Source: Pandoraea anhela
Lineage (GTDB): Bacteria > Pseudomonadota > Gammaproteobacteria > Burkholderiales > Burkholderiaceae
NCBI RefSeq assembly: GCF_902459655.1
Contig: NZ_CABPSB010000005.1
Location: forward strand, 62,001 to 126,000
Length of the DNA: 64,000 nt
Reading direction: 5' to 3'
Both the position numbers and the translations under genes were made by a program. Under the pieces are notes generated by a model. The model had not been told where the DNA came from, searched no databases, and saw nothing but the letters and a program-made list of their open reading frames with translations. Of the stretch, positions 44,936 through 54,129 are shown in pieces (positions within the stretch are counted from its first letter, which is position 1; every line of letters begins with the position of its first letter).

Positions 44936-47900
44936 ATGACCGACCGCAAGCCGCCCGCCTCGCCCACTGCGACCCGGTCCTGGTTCTCGTCACTGCCGCG
45001 TGGCTTGCGACTGGGTCTGGAATGGCTGCTGGCGCTCGTCGTCATCGTCTACTTCGGGCTGGGCGCCGTGATCCTCGCGACGCGCTACGTCATCCTTCCC
45101 CGTGTGTCCGACTACCGCCCGCAGATCGAAGCGGCGGCGACGCGCGCCATCGGTCTGCCCGTCACCATCGGCAAGATCGATGCCGTCTGGCGCGGCTGGC
45201 ACCCCTATTTATCGCTGGAAGACGTACGCATCACGCCGCCGGCCCAGAGCGCACCGCCCAAGGCATCGACGATCGCCCGCGTGGTCGCGCCGCTGCATCG
45301 CCATAGTGCGTCGTCGGCGTCGGCGACACCCTCCGCATCAGCAGCATCGGCGGCATCGGTAGCATCGGTAGCATCGACGGCATCCACTGCGTCCGCGACC
45401 GCCCGACCGGCGAGCGATGCTCCCTCGGTGAGCTACGCCCCGCCGGGGGCGCCGCCGCCCGTCGAGCCGAGCCTCACGCTGCACCGGCTCGACGCCGTGC
45501 TCTCCTGGACCAGCCTGATACATCTCGACCTGCGTCTGTCGAGTCTTACGCTGTATGAGCCGGACGTGACCGTGGAGCGTCGCGCCGACGGGGCGATCCT
45601 CGTGGCAGGCATGCCGGTGTCGGGTAACGACAAGACGGCCGACACCGCCGGGGCCGACTGGGTCATGCGTCAGGCCCGCATCGTCGTGCGCAACGGCACC
45701 GTGCGCTGGCGCGACGCCACGCGCGACGTGCCCGAAGTCGTCGTCACGCAAGTCAACGCCATGCTGCGCAATCGCGGCTTCGAGCATCGCTTCGGCATGC
45801 AGGCGAATCCACCGCAGGGCATCGTGGCGCCGCTGGACATTCGCGCGCGATTCACCAATCCGCTGTTCGCCCGTCCCGGCGAAATCAAACGCTGGCGCGG
45901 GCAACTCTACGGCGACGTCGGTACGCTGGATCTCGCCGAACTCGCACGCTACATCGATCTGCCGGGCAAGGATTCGCGCGGACGCCTGGCCGCCCGCGCC
46001 TGGGTCGACTTCGATAACGGCACGATCACCGGGGCGACGCTGCGCGCGGCGGGCGACGCCACGTCCGTGCAACTGGCCGACGATCTGCCACCGCTCACCT
46101 TCGACACCGCGCAAGGCCGGATCGACGTCTCACGTATCGGCGCTCAGGCGGACTCGGGCTGGAATCTGCGCGCGCGCGACCTCCACTTGCAGGCCGCCGG
46201 ACGCCCTTCGCTGGATGTCCCCGAATTGCACGGCAGCTATACGCCCGGCACCGGTGAGCAAGGTCTGCACGTGGCGGTGGCCGGTCAACGCTTCGACATC
46301 GGCGCGGCCATGGCGCTCGTGCCGTCGTTGCCCATCGATGCGCAGACGCGCGACACGCTCGCCAGCTTCCGCCCGCGTGGCCGTCTGACGAACTTCGACA
46401 TCAACTATCAGGCGCCCAAGCCGCATGGCCCGACCAACTGGCGCGACCTGCCGGGCATCAAGCAATTGCCGCCGGAGCGCGATCGCTATCGCGTGGTCGC
46501 CGATTTCGACGGCCTCGGGCTCGACAGTCAACCGAGCCAGCACGCGCCCGTGCGTCCGAACGCGCCCAATGCGGGACGCCCCGGCTTCGCCAACCTGAGC
46601 GGCCACATCGACGCCGATCAGACACGCGGCAGCCTCTCGCTCAACGCGAAAAACGCCACGCTGGACTTCCCCGGACGCTTCGACCAGCCGCGCATCGACC
46701 TCGATACGCTCACGGCACGCACGTCGTGGCGCGTGTCGCATTCGGCGACCAAACGCGACGCCCCTGCGAACGTGCAGGTACGCGTGGACGCCGTACATCT
46801 GCAAAACGGCGAACTGACGGGCGACGTGAGCGGCACCTGGCGTAACGGCGGCAAGGGCAACGGCATCGTCGATCTGAAAGGCAACATCGTGCGCGCCAAC
46901 GCCAATGCGGTGCCGCGCTATCTACCCACGGACATCGGCGCGGGGGTGCGCGACTATCTGCAACGCGCGTTGCTGGCGGGCACGGTGCAGAACGCGCCGT
47001 TCGCCGTGCAAGGGGATCTGGAAGACTTCCCGTACGGCAAGGGCGGCGGCAAGTTCCGCATCGATATTCCGCTGGTGGACGTGACGTTCAACCCGTCGCC
47101 GCTGCGCCCCGGCCATACGGAGGTCTGGCCGCCCTTCGAGAAAGTGCGCGGCAATCTGCGCTTCGATGCCGACAAACTGCATATCGCCATCGACAGCGGC
47201 ACGGTTTTCGGCGTCACGCTCACGCAGGTGCAGGGCGATATCGCCGACATCGGACAGGACGACTCCACGCTCACGCTCAAGGGCGACGCGCGCGGCCCCG
47301 CGATGGACTTCGTCAAGTATCTGAACAACAGCCCGGTCGGCCACTGGATCGGCGACTTCACCGACGAAACGCGGGCGAACGGCAATGCGCAACTCGCCAT
47401 GCAACTGTCGATGCCGCTCGACCACACCGACCGCTCGAAAGTGTCGGGCCGGGCGCGCTTTCTGCGTAACGACATCACGCTGATCAACGGCTTGCCGACG
47501 TTCGGCGCGGTGGACGGCGAACTGGCGTTCACCGAGCGCGGCATCTCGCTCGAGAACCTGCGCGGCACGTTCCTCGGCGGCGATGTGCGCGCCTCCGGCG
47601 GCAGTCGCGAAGACCGCACCATCGTTCTGAACGTCAACGGTCAGATGAGCGCGCAAGGGCTGCGCGAGAACCGCGAGAACGCCACGCTGGCGCAACTGGC
47701 CAAGCGCATGACGGGCGGCACACCCTACACGGCGACGGTTACGGTGCGTCAGGGACTGACGGATGTCGCGGTGCAGTCGACGCTGGCCGGGCTCGCAGTG
47801 AATCTGCCCGCGCCGCTGGGCAAGAGTGCGGAGACATCGCTGCCGGCCCGCTTTACGATGCGTCCGCAGGCCAACGCAGGCGGGCGCCGCGTCGATACGC

Positions 47901-49390
47901 TCGACTTCGCGATCGGCAGCGTGCAGGCGAACTACGTGCAGCAGCGCGTTGGCGGCGGACGCGTGGAGGTGCTGCGTGGCGGCATCGGCATCAACCAGCC
48001 CGTGCCGGCGCCGCGTGAAGGCGTGCAGGCCTCCGCCCAGTTCGATACGCTCGACGTGGATGCGTGGCGCAACGTGATCGCATCGCTCGGCACCGACGCC
48101 GTCACACCGGGCACGCAGGCCACGCCGCCGGCCCCCGCGGCCACGGCCGCCGCAGCGCGCGACGAATTCGGCGCGCTCACCCCATACCTGCCGACGCGCC
48201 TCGCGTTACACGCGAGGCAAGTTCGCCTGATGTCGCGTCAATGGCCTGAACTGGTCGTGGGCGCGCAGCGCAACGATCGCGACTGGCAAGTGAGCCTGGC
48301 GTCGGAACTTGTCTCCGGCTTTGCCGAGTGGCAGGCGCCGAGCGAGAAGAACCCGTCCGGCGCGGTTCGGGCGCGTCTGGCCAAACTGATCATCCCTCGC
48401 GAGGAGCAAGGCAGCGACGTGCTCACGCAGGTGCTCGACGAGCCGAGCGACGAATTTCCGGCCATCGACGTCGTCGCCAACGATTTCGTGCTGCGCGACA
48501 AGCCGCTCGGCCGCCTGCAACTGAATGCGCACAACGACGTCGAGGACGGGGTGCCGGTGTGGCAGCTCACCAAGCTGGAGCTGAGCAACAGCGCCGCCAC
48601 GCTCAATGTGCAAGGCAACTGGCGCACGTCGCGTCGCCGCGCCGCACAAATCGCACAGACCGGCAGCGACGACGACGTGCCCCGCCGCACCGTGCTCGAC
48701 TTCAATCTCGACGTGAAGAACGCGGGCGGTCTGCTCGACCGTCTCGGCCTACCCAAGACGCTCAAGGACGGCGCCGGCACCGTCTCCGGACGTTTCGGCT
48801 GGCGCGGCGGGCCCGACGCCATCGACTACCCGACGCTGGGCGGACGCGTGGCGATCGATCTCAAACGTGGGCAAATCCTGAAAGCCGATCCGGGACTCGC
48901 CAAGCTGCTGGGCATTCTGTCGGTGCAAACGCTCGCCAAGATCCTGACGTTCGACTTCAACAGCGTGATCGGCAGCGGCCTGCCGTTCGACAGCATCGAC
49001 GGCAACGTGACGATGCAGGGCGGCGTGGCGAACACCAACGACCTGACGATCAACGCCAACGCCGCGACCATCAAGATCGACGGCCACACCGACCTCGCGC
49101 GCGAGACCCAGGACCTGAACGTGCTGGTGCTGCCGAAGATCAACGCCGCCTCGGCGTCGCTCGCGTGGGCGATCGTCAACCCGGCGCTGGGCATCGGGTC
49201 GTTCTTCGCCCAACTGGCGCTCGGCGATCAGCTCTCGCGCACCCTCTCGACGACCTATCACGTCACCGGTTCCTGGGATAATCCGGTCATCGGACAGGGC
49301 AGCGGCAATAAGAGTAAGATCAACGCATCCCCGGAAACCCGGCCGGAGGCGCAAATAAGCCCTCAACCCTTCGGCATGCGCGGCCACTGA
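44936..49390 (+). CDS. yhdP: YhdP-type AsmA-like inter-membrane protein
   Basis: A 1484-residue protein of the YhdP/TIGR02099 family: one N-terminal inner-membrane helix (about 26-48, LEWLLALVVIVYFGLGAVI) and a very long periplasmic beta-groove. Family members (YhdP, TamB, YdbH) transport phospholipids to the outer membrane. Visible conserved text includes LPVTIGKIDAVWRGWHPYLSLEDV near the start and the C-terminal AsmA_2-like region (GTVSGRFGWRG, IDLKRGQILKADPGLAKLLGILSVQTL). A low-complexity Ala-Ser-Val-Thr insert (about 130-160) is encoded by 9-bp repeats. It leads the yhdP-nit-tldD cluster seen across proteobacteria. Confidence 0.93.
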   Translation: MTDRKPPASPTATRSWFSSLPRGLRLGLEWLLALVVIVYFGLGAVILATRYVILPRVSDYRPQIEAAATRAIGLPVTIGKIDAVWRGWHPYLSLEDVRITPPAQSAPPKASTIARVVAPLHRHSASSASATPSASAASAASVASVASTASTASATARPASDAPSVSYAPPGAPPPVEPSLTLHRLDAVLSWTSLIHLDLRLSSLTLYEPDVTVERRADGAILVAGMPVSGNDKTADTAGADWVMRQARIVVRNGTVRWRDATRDVPEVVVTQVNAMLRNRGFEHRFGMQANPPQGIVAPLDIRARFTNPLFARPGEIKRWRGQLYGDVGTLDLAELARYIDLPGKDSRGRLAARAWVDFDNGTITGATLRAAGDATSVQLADDLPPLTFDTAQGRIDVSRIGAQADSGWNLRARDLHLQAAGRPSLDVPELHGSYTPGTGEQGLHVAVAGQRFDIGAAMALVPSLPIDAQTRDTLASFRPRGRLTNFDINYQAPKPHGPTNWRDLPGIKQLPPERDRYRVVADFDGLGLDSQPSQHAPVRPNAPNAGRPGFANLSGHIDADQTRGSLSLNAKNATLDFPGRFDQPRIDLDTLTARTSWRVSHSATKRDAPANVQVRVDAVHLQNGELTGDVSGTWRNGGKGNGIVDLKGNIVRANANAVPRYLPTDIGAGVRDYLQRALLAGTVQNAPFAVQGDLEDFPYGKGGGKFRIDIPLVDVTFNPSPLRPGHTEVWPPFEKVRGNLRFDADKLHIAIDSGTVFGVTLTQVQGDIADIGQDDSTLTLKGDARGPAMDFVKYLNNSPVGHWIGDFTDETRANGNAQLAMQLSMPLDHTDRSKVSGRARFLRNDITLINGLPTFGAVDGELAFTERGISLENLRGTFLGGDVRASGGSREDRTIVLNVNGQMSAQGLRENRENATLAQLAKRMTGGTPYTATVTVRQGLTDVAVQSTLAGLAVNLPAPLGKSAETSLPARFTMRPQANAGGRRVDTLDFAIGSVQANYVQQRVGGGRVEVLRGGIGINQPVPAPREGVQASAQFDTLDVDAWRNVIASLGTDAVTPGTQATPPAPAATAAAARDEFGALTPYLPTRLALHARQVRLMSRQWPELVVGAQRNDRDWQVSLASELVSGFAEWQAPSEKNPSGAVRARLAKLIIPREEQGSDVLTQVLDEPSDEFPAIDVVANDFVLRDKPLGRLQLNAHNDVEDGVPVWQLTKLELSNSAATLNVQGNWRTSRRRAAQIAQTGSDDDVPRRTVLDFNLDVKNAGGLLDRLGLPKTLKDGAGTVSGRFGWRGGPDAIDYPTLGGRVAIDLKRGQILKADPGLAKLLGILSVQTLAKILTFDFNSVIGSGLPFDSIDGNVTMQGGVANTNDLTINANAATIKIDGHTDLARETQDLNVLVLPKINAASASLAWAIVNPALGIGSFFAQLALGDQLSRTLSTTYHVTGSWDNPVIGQGSGNKSKINASPETRPEAQISPQPFGMRGH
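45333..45400. repeat. 9-bp imperfect tandem repeat within yhdP
   Basis: GCATCGGYA/GCATCAGCA units in tandem code for Ala-Ser-Val/Ala-Ser-Ala repeats in a predicted loop near the N-terminus of the YhdP-like protein. The units are multiples of three, so copy-number change keeps frame. Confidence 0.7.
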
Positions 49391-49493
49391 GCGTTTCCGG
49401 GAAGTCGACACGAAAAACCAGGAAAGCGCACGAAAGCGGTCCCCCGCACACGTGCCCATCTAGCCAAGTCCATCGCCCGAAACCAGCCATTCC

Positions 49494-50351
49494 ATGACGA
49501 GTCCCGATACGAAGCCAGCCACCCCGCCCGTCCGCACGGACGCCCCGGTTCGCGTGGCCGCCGCGCAGATGGTGAGCGCGCCGGACGTCGAGCGAAACCT
49601 GCGCGAAGCCGCCCGTCTGGTGGCGGAAGCGGCCGACGCGGGCGCGCAGCTGGTGCTGTTGCCCGAGTATTTCTGCTACATGGGGCAGCGCGATACCGAC
49701 AAGCTCGCCCTGCGGGAGACGCCCGGCAGCGGGCCGATCCAGGACTTTCTGGCGCAAACCGCCCGTCGGCATGGCGTCTGGCTGATCGGCGGCACGCTGC
49801 CGCTGGCCGCCCCGGAACCCGAGCGCGTACTCAACACGACGCTCGTCTTCTCGCCGGACGGTGCGCCGGCCGCACGTTACGACAAGATTCACCTGTTCAA
49901 TTTCGTCAAAGGCGAGGAAGCCTATGACGAGGCACGCACCATTCGCCCCGGCGACACGGTGCGCACGTTCGATGCGCCGTTCGGGCGCGTCGGCCTGTCG
50001 GTCTGCTACGACCTGCGTTTTCCCGAGTTGTACCGTGCCATGGGCGACTGTACGCTCATCGTCGTACCCGCCGCCTTTACCTACACCACGGGCCGCGCGC
50101 ACTGGGAGTTGCTGTTGCGCGCACGCGCCGTCGAGAATCAGTGTTACGTGCTGGCGTCCGCACAGGGCGGCCACCATGAGAGCGGGCGGCGAACCTGGGG
50201 GCATTCCATGCTGATCGATCCCTGGGGCGACATCGTCGCCCAGCGGGAAGCGGAAGGCGCCGGCGTGGTCGTCGGCGACATCGACCCGGCCCGGCTGGCC
50301 GGCGTGCGTCAGAGCCTGCCCGCATGGCGTCATCGCGTGCTGCAAGGGTGA
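49494..50351 (+). CDS. Nitrilase-family amidase (Nit1/Nit2-like)
   Basis: A 285-residue carbon-nitrogen hydrolase. The catalytic Glu-Lys-Cys triad is visible: Glu in LVLLPEYFCYMG (about 58), Lys in YDKIHLFNF (about 132) and Cys in GLSVCYDLRFPELYR (about 169). Close relatives hydrolyse deaminated glutathione (Nit1) or alpha-ketoglutaramate (omega-amidase). Its place between yhdP and tldD is conserved in betaproteobacteria and favours the Nit1-type repair amidase; substrate is inference. Confidence 0.9.
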   Translation: MTSPDTKPATPPVRTDAPVRVAAAQMVSAPDVERNLREAARLVAEAADAGAQLVLLPEYFCYMGQRDTDKLALRETPGSGPIQDFLAQTARRHGVWLIGGTLPLAAPEPERVLNTTLVFSPDGAPAARYDKIHLFNFVKGEEAYDEARTIRPGDTVRTFDAPFGRVGLSVCYDLRFPELYRAMGDCTLIVVPAAFTYTTGRAHWELLLRARAVENQCYVLASAQGGHHESGRRTWGHSMLIDPWGDIVAQREAEGAGVVVGDIDPARLAGVRQSLPAWRHRVLQG

Positions 50352-50424
50352 CGCACGGCTCGCCATGTTGACATCGCCGAATCCGCCCTCATCTACCGAA
50401 TACATTTCCTTGGCCTGACACCGC

Positions 50425-51885
50425 ATGAAAATCATCGACACCGGCATCCAGAACCTGGCCACCGCCCGCGAGCTGCTGCTCACGCCTTACGGCCTCGACG
50501 AAAGCCACCTGCAGCGCGCCCTCGGCGACATCTTCACCCACCGCGTGGACTACGCCGATCTGTACTTCCAGTACACGCGCAGCGAAGCGTGGAGTCTGGA
50601 GGAAGGCATCGTCAAATCAGGGTCGTTCTCGATCGATCAGGGCGTGGGGGTGCGCGCCATCGTGGGTGACCGCACCGCGTTCGCCTACTCCGACGACATT
50701 TCCGAAATTGCGCTGCAAGACGCCGCCGCCGCCACGCGCAGCATCGCGTCGGCCGGGCGCGGCCGCGTCAAGGTCGGCAGCAAGCTCGCGAGCGCCAGCG
50801 GCCATGGGCTGTATCTGCCCGCCGACCCGCTCGCGTCGCTCGACGCCAACGGCAAGGTCGCGCTGCTCGAGCGCATCGAAAAGCTCGCCCGCGCGCGCGA
50901 TCCGCGCGTGTCGCAGGTCATGGCAGGGCTCGCCGGCGAGTACGACGTCGTGCTCGTGGCGCGTAGCGACGGCGTGATCGCCGCCGACGTGCGCCCGCTC
51001 GTGCGCGTCTCTGTCACCGTGATCGTCGAATCCAACGGACGCCGCGAAATGGGCAACAGCGGCGGCGGCGCCCGCCTCGATTACGGCTACTTCACGGACG
51101 ACCTGCTCGAAAAGTACGTCAAGGAAGCGGTCGACGGCGCCATCGTCAAGCTCGACGCGCGTCCCGCGCCCGCCGGTGCGATGACCGTGGTACTCGGCCC
51201 GGGCTGGCCCGGCGTGCTGCTGCACGAAGCCGTCGGCCACGGGCTGGAAGGCGACTTCAACCGCAAGGGGTCGTCAGCGTTCTCCGGGCGCCTGGGCGAG
51301 CGTGTGGCGGCCAAGGGCGTCACGGTGGTGGACGACGGCACGCTGTCGAACCGTCGCGGCTCGCTGAATATCGACGACGAAGGCAACCCGACGCAGTGCA
51401 CCACGCTCATCGAGGACGGCATTCTCAAGGGCTACATGCAGGACAGCCTGAATGCGCGCCTCATGAAGATGCCGGTGACGGGCAACGGCCGCCGCGAGTC
51501 GTACGCCGCCCTGCCGATGCCGCGCATGACCAACACGTATATGCTCGGTGGCGACAAGGATCCCGAGGAAATCATCGCGTCGGTCAAACGCGGCCTGTAT
51601 GCCGTGAACTTCGGTGGCGGCCAGGTCGACATCACCAACGGCAAGTTCGTGTTCTCGATGTCTGAGGCCTACATGATCGAGGACGGCAAGATCACGTACC
51701 CGGTCAAGGGCGCGACGCTGATCGGCAATGGCCCGGAATCGCTCAAGGACGTGACCATGATCGGCAACGACATGTCGCTCGACTCGGGCGTGGGCGTGTG
51801 CGGCAAGGAAGGCCAGAGCGTGCCGGTGGGCGTGGGCCAACCGACGCTGCGCATGGAAAACATGACGGTCGGCGGTACGGCCTGA
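50425..51885 (+). CDS. tldD: Metalloprotease TldD
   Basis: A 486-residue subunit of the TldD/TldE (PmbA) metalloprotease, which degrades unfolded peptides, processes microcin precursors and antitoxin. The zinc site is [11 protein letters not shown] (about 270-280), and the C-terminal conserved block [18 protein letters not shown]-like text (about 408-425) with the third ligand Cys/Glu region is present (shown by [12 protein letters not shown]). Length is normal. It is followed by a strong terminator at 51972. The partner pmbA is not in the window. Confidence 0.95.
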   Translation: MKIIDTGIQNLATARELLLTPYGLDESHLQRALGDIFTHRVDYADLYFQYTRSEAWSLEEGIVKSGSFSIDQGVGVRAIVGDRTAFAYSDDISEIALQDAAAATRSIASAGRGRVKVGSKLASASGHGLYLPADPLASLDANGKVALLERIEKLARARDPRVSQVMAGLAGEYDVVLVARSDGVIAADVRPLVRVSVTVIVESNGRREMGNSGGGARLDYGYFTDDLLEKYVKEAVDGAIVKLDARPAPAGAMTVVLGPGWPGVLLHEAVGHGLEGDFNRKGSSAFSGRLGERVAAKGVTVVDDGTLSNRRGSLNIDDEGNPTQCTTLIEDGILKGYMQDSLNARLMKMPVTGNGRRESYAALPMPRMTNTYMLGGDKDPEEIIASVKRGLYAVNFGGGQVDITNGKFVFSMSEAYMIEDGKITYPVKGATLIGNGPESLKDVTMIGNDMSLDSGVGVCGKEGQSVPVGVGQPTLRMENMTVGGTA

Positions 51886-51971
51886 TCCCGTTGGACATGC
51901 GGTGACGCATGCAACGCCCCCTCATGGCGTGTTGCAAAATCCCGCACCGCAAAAAATGCGTCGAGCACAGC

Positions 51972-51999
51972 AAAGCGCCCGGGTCAAACCGGGCGTTTT
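51972..51999 (+). terminator. Intrinsic terminator of tldD
   Basis: CGCCCGG (51976-51982) and CCGGGCG (51989-51995) form the stem around GTCAAA, with T4 following. It is 87 bp after the tldD stop and separates that operon from the aroG leader. An AT-rich hairpin AAAATC/GATTTT with seven T residues follows at about 52014-52030. Confidence 0.85.
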
Positions 52000-52096
52000 C
52001 GTATGCTTTGTGAAAATCACGATTTTTTTGCGTATTTTCGGCTATTGAAATGCGCAAATTCCGCACGTTTTTCGTTCCGCCGGCGGTTCAACGCGG
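52000..52096. other. AT-rich stretch before the aroG promoter
   Basis: No gene. It contains the AAAATC/GATTTT inverted repeat with T-run (about 52014-52030) and several short A/T tracts up to the -35 of the aroG promoter; the tracts could act as an UP element. Confidence 0.35.
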
Positions 52097-52125
52097 TTGC
52101 GGCGTCATTCGATTAGGCGTATAAC
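52097..52125 (+). promoter_or_regulatory. Sigma70-type promoter of the aroG leader
   Basis: TTGCGG (52097-52102) and TATAAC (52120-52125) are separated by exactly 17 bases. Transcription would begin near 52132, about 30 bases before the leader-peptide ATG, giving a leader RNA of about 230 bases to the aroG start. Confidence 0.65.
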
Positions 52126-52160
52126 GTGATTCCTGTGCACGGCGATCCGCCGGCAACGCA

Positions 52161-52259
52161 ATGTCCAAGACATCCTTCATGAACGCCAGCAAGTTTTACT
52201 TTTACTTTTTTGCGTATCTCACACCGCTGGCGGATGGAGAGGGACAGTTGCAGCAGTAA
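52161..52259 (+). CDS. Phe/Tyr-rich leader peptide of aroG (32 aa)
   Basis: A 32-codon ORF ending in TAA. Eight residues are Phe or Tyr: Phe6 and, in a cluster, FYFYFFAY at residues 12-19 (52194-52217). The TAA is 18 bases before the terminator stem. The same RNA contains three mutually exclusive pairings (see the attenuator entry), so translation of this cluster can sense charged tRNA(Phe) and tRNA(Tyr). The ribosome site is weak (no AGGAG); ATG at 52179 is a second possible start that keeps the cluster. The peptide itself probably has no function. Confidence 0.8.
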   Translation: MSKTSFMNASKFYFYFFAYLTPLADGEGQLQQ

Positions 52260-52309
52260 GCACCGAACGAATCCTGAAAAACCGCCAGCGAGTCTGGCGG
52301 TTTTTTTTT
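52184..52309 (+). promoter_or_regulatory. Transcription attenuator controlling aroG
   Basis: Four RNA segments fit the trp/phe attenuator model. Segment 1, CGCCAGC (52184-52190), pairs with GCTGGCG (52226-52232). Segment 2, CGCTGGCGG (52225-52233), pairs perfectly over 9 bases with CCGCCAGCG (52282-52290), the antiterminator. Segment 3 (52277-52288) pairs with segment 4 (52294-52305) as a 12-bp stem followed by T to 52309, the terminator. A ribosome stalled on the Phe/Tyr codons (52194-52211) covers segment 1 and frees 2 to pair with 3, permitting aroG transcription. All pairings are read directly; regulation is inferred from the model. Confidence 0.82.
52277..52309 (+). terminator. Attenuator terminator upstream of aroG
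   Basis: A perfect 12-bp stem (52277-52288 with 52294-52305, loop CGAGT) runs into nine T residues (52301-52309). It lies 51 bp before the aroG ATG and, with no other gene between the promoter and it, can only serve as a leader terminator. Confidence 0.93.
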
Positions 52310-52360
52310 GCCCCGAATCCGAGAAACGAACCGCAGTCCGAACTGCCCAGGAGAAAAACC

Positions 52361-53434
52361 ATGCCTCCCCACAATACCGATGATGTCCGTATTCGCGAAC
52401 TCAAGGAACTCACGCCCCCGGCGCACCTGATTCGCGAGTACCCGTGCTCGGAAAAGAGCGCCGACCTCATCCATCGCACTCGCGGCGCCATTCACCGCGT
52501 GCTGCACGGCATGGAAGACCGTCTCGTCGTCATCATCGGCCCGTGCTCGATCCACGATCCGAAAGCTGCGCTGGAATACGCGTCGCGTCTGGTCGAACAG
52601 CGGGAGCGCCTGAAGGGCGAGTTGGAAATCGTGATGCGCGTGTACTTCGAAAAGCCGCGCACGACGGTGGGCTGGAAGGGTCTGATCAACGACCCGCACA
52701 TGGACAACAGCTTCAAGATCAACGATGGCCTGCGCCTGGCACGCGAGCTGCTCGCGCAGATCAACGAGATGGGACTGCCCGCAGGCACGGAATACCTCGA
52801 CATGATCAGCCCGCAGTACATCGCCGATCTCGTGTCCTGGGGCGCCATCGGCGCACGCACCACGGAATCGCAGGTGCACCGCGAACTGGCCTCCGGCCTG
52901 TCGTGCCCGGTCGGTTTCAAGAACGGCACCGACGGCAACGTGAAGATCGCCGTGGATGCGATCAAGGCCGCGTCGCAGCCGCACCATTTCCTGTCGGTGA
53001 CGAAGGGCGGGCACTCGGCCATCGTGTCGACGGCAGGCAACGAAGATTGCCACCTGATCCTGCGCGGCGGCAAGGCGCCCAACTACGATGCAGCGAGCGT
53101 GCAAACCGCCTGCGACGACATCGCCAAGTCGGGTCTGGCCGCACGCGTGATGATCGACGCCTCGCATGCCAACAGCCAGAAAAAGCACGAGAACCAGATT
53201 CCGGTGTGCGAGGACATCGCCCGTCAGCTCGCCGGCGGGGACGACCGCATCATCGGCGTGATGGTCGAGTCGCACCTCGTGGCAGGCCGCCAGGATCACG
53301 TGCCCGGCAAGGAACTGACCTACGGTCAGAGCATTACCGATGCGTGCATCGACTGGGAAGACAGTCTCAAGGTCCTCGACACGCTGGCGGATGCCGTGCG
53401 TGCGCGTCGCGTGGCTCGCGGCGCGGGTAACTGA
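52361..53434 (+). CDS. aroG: 3-deoxy-7-phosphoheptulonate synthase (class I)
   Basis: A 357-residue DAHP synthase, the first enzyme of the shikimate pathway, condensing PEP with erythrose-4-phosphate. Motifs: RLVVIIGPCSIHDPKAALEYA (about 50-70), MRVYFEKPRTTVGWKGLINDP (about 90-110), PVGFKNGTDGNVKIA (about 187-201), HFLSVTKGG, and DASHANSQKKHENQ (about 265-278). It belongs to the AroF/G/H type, whose isozymes are feedback inhibited by Phe or Tyr. CAGGAG precedes the ATG. Expression appears controlled by the Phe/Tyr attenuator directly upstream. Confidence 0.97.
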   Translation: MPPHNTDDVRIRELKELTPPAHLIREYPCSEKSADLIHRTRGAIHRVLHGMEDRLVVIIGPCSIHDPKAALEYASRLVEQRERLKGELEIVMRVYFEKPRTTVGWKGLINDPHMDNSFKINDGLRLARELLAQINEMGLPAGTEYLDMISPQYIADLVSWGAIGARTTESQVHRELASGLSCPVGFKNGTDGNVKIAVDAIKAASQPHHFLSVTKGGHSAIVSTAGNEDCHLILRGGKAPNYDAASVQTACDDIAKSGLAARVMIDASHANSQKKHENQIPVCEDIARQLAGGDDRIIGVMVESHLVAGRQDHVPGKELTYGQSITDACIDWEDSLKVLDTLADAVRARRVARGAGN

Positions 53435-53535
53435 TGTGGAGGGCGGCCGATTGACCGGTGGCCGCCCGATCATCCCCTCGCCGGTATTCCGGTCCCAGGC
53501 GGCGCGCCCGGACGTCGTCCGGGCGGATTGAGCGC

Positions 53536-54129
53536 TTACTGCGCCTCGCCCTCTGAGCGCGGACCTTCCACACGCCCGTTGTCCGCACGATCGCGCTGCC
53601 ACAGCACGTCGGCGCCGCCGCCGGCGCGATTGAGCACACGGGCGAGCACGAACATGAGGTCGGACAAGCGGTTGATGTATTGACGCGGCGCGGGCGCGAC
53701 CGTCTCCTCGGCGCCAAGGGCCACCATCGCGCGCTCGGCGCGGCGCGCCACGGTCCGCACGATGTGCGCGAGCGCCGCCGCACGGGTGCCGCCCGGCAGA
53801 ATGAATTCCTTCAGACGCGGCAAATCGGCGTTGTAATGCGCCAGCCACTCGTCGAGCTTGGCGACGTGGGCGTCCTCCAGCAGAGTGTGACGCGGCATGC
53901 TCAGCTCCCCGCCCAGATCGAACAGGTCGTGCTGAATATCGATCAGCATGGCGCGCACGTCCTGCGGCAGGTCCTCGCACAGCAACACGCCGATATGCGA
54001 ATTGGTTTCGTCGATATCACCGATGGCGACGATACGCAGGCTGAACTTGTCCACGCGCGCCCCGTCTCCCAGGCCGGTCTTGCCCCCGTCGCCCGTACGC
54101 GTGACGATCTTGCTCAAACGATTACCCAT
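53536..54129 (-). CDS. Cob(I)alamin adenosyltransferase (PduO type)
   Basis: A 197-residue ATP:cob(I)alamin adenosyltransferase, which makes adenosylcobalamin. The N-terminal signature TRTGDGGKTGLGDGARVDKFSLRI (about 10-33, e.g. TGDGGKTGLGDG), the GDIDETNSHIG segment (about 37-47) and the catalytic C-terminal TVARRAERAM with Arg residues and YINRLSDLMFVLAR (about 150-163) are all present. Length matches PduO/MMAB enzymes. It is convergent with aroG and divergent from the FAD oxidase. No cobalamin riboswitch was recognised upstream. Confidence 0.93.
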   Translation of the reverse strand: MGNRLSKIVTRTGDGGKTGLGDGARVDKFSLRIVAIGDIDETNSHIGVLLCEDLPQDVRAMLIDIQHDLFDLGGELSMPRHTLLEDAHVAKLDEWLAHYNADLPRLKEFILPGGTRAAALAHIVRTVARRAERAMVALGAEETVAPAPRQYINRLSDLMFVLARVLNRAGGGADVLWQRDRADNGRVEGPRSEGEAQ

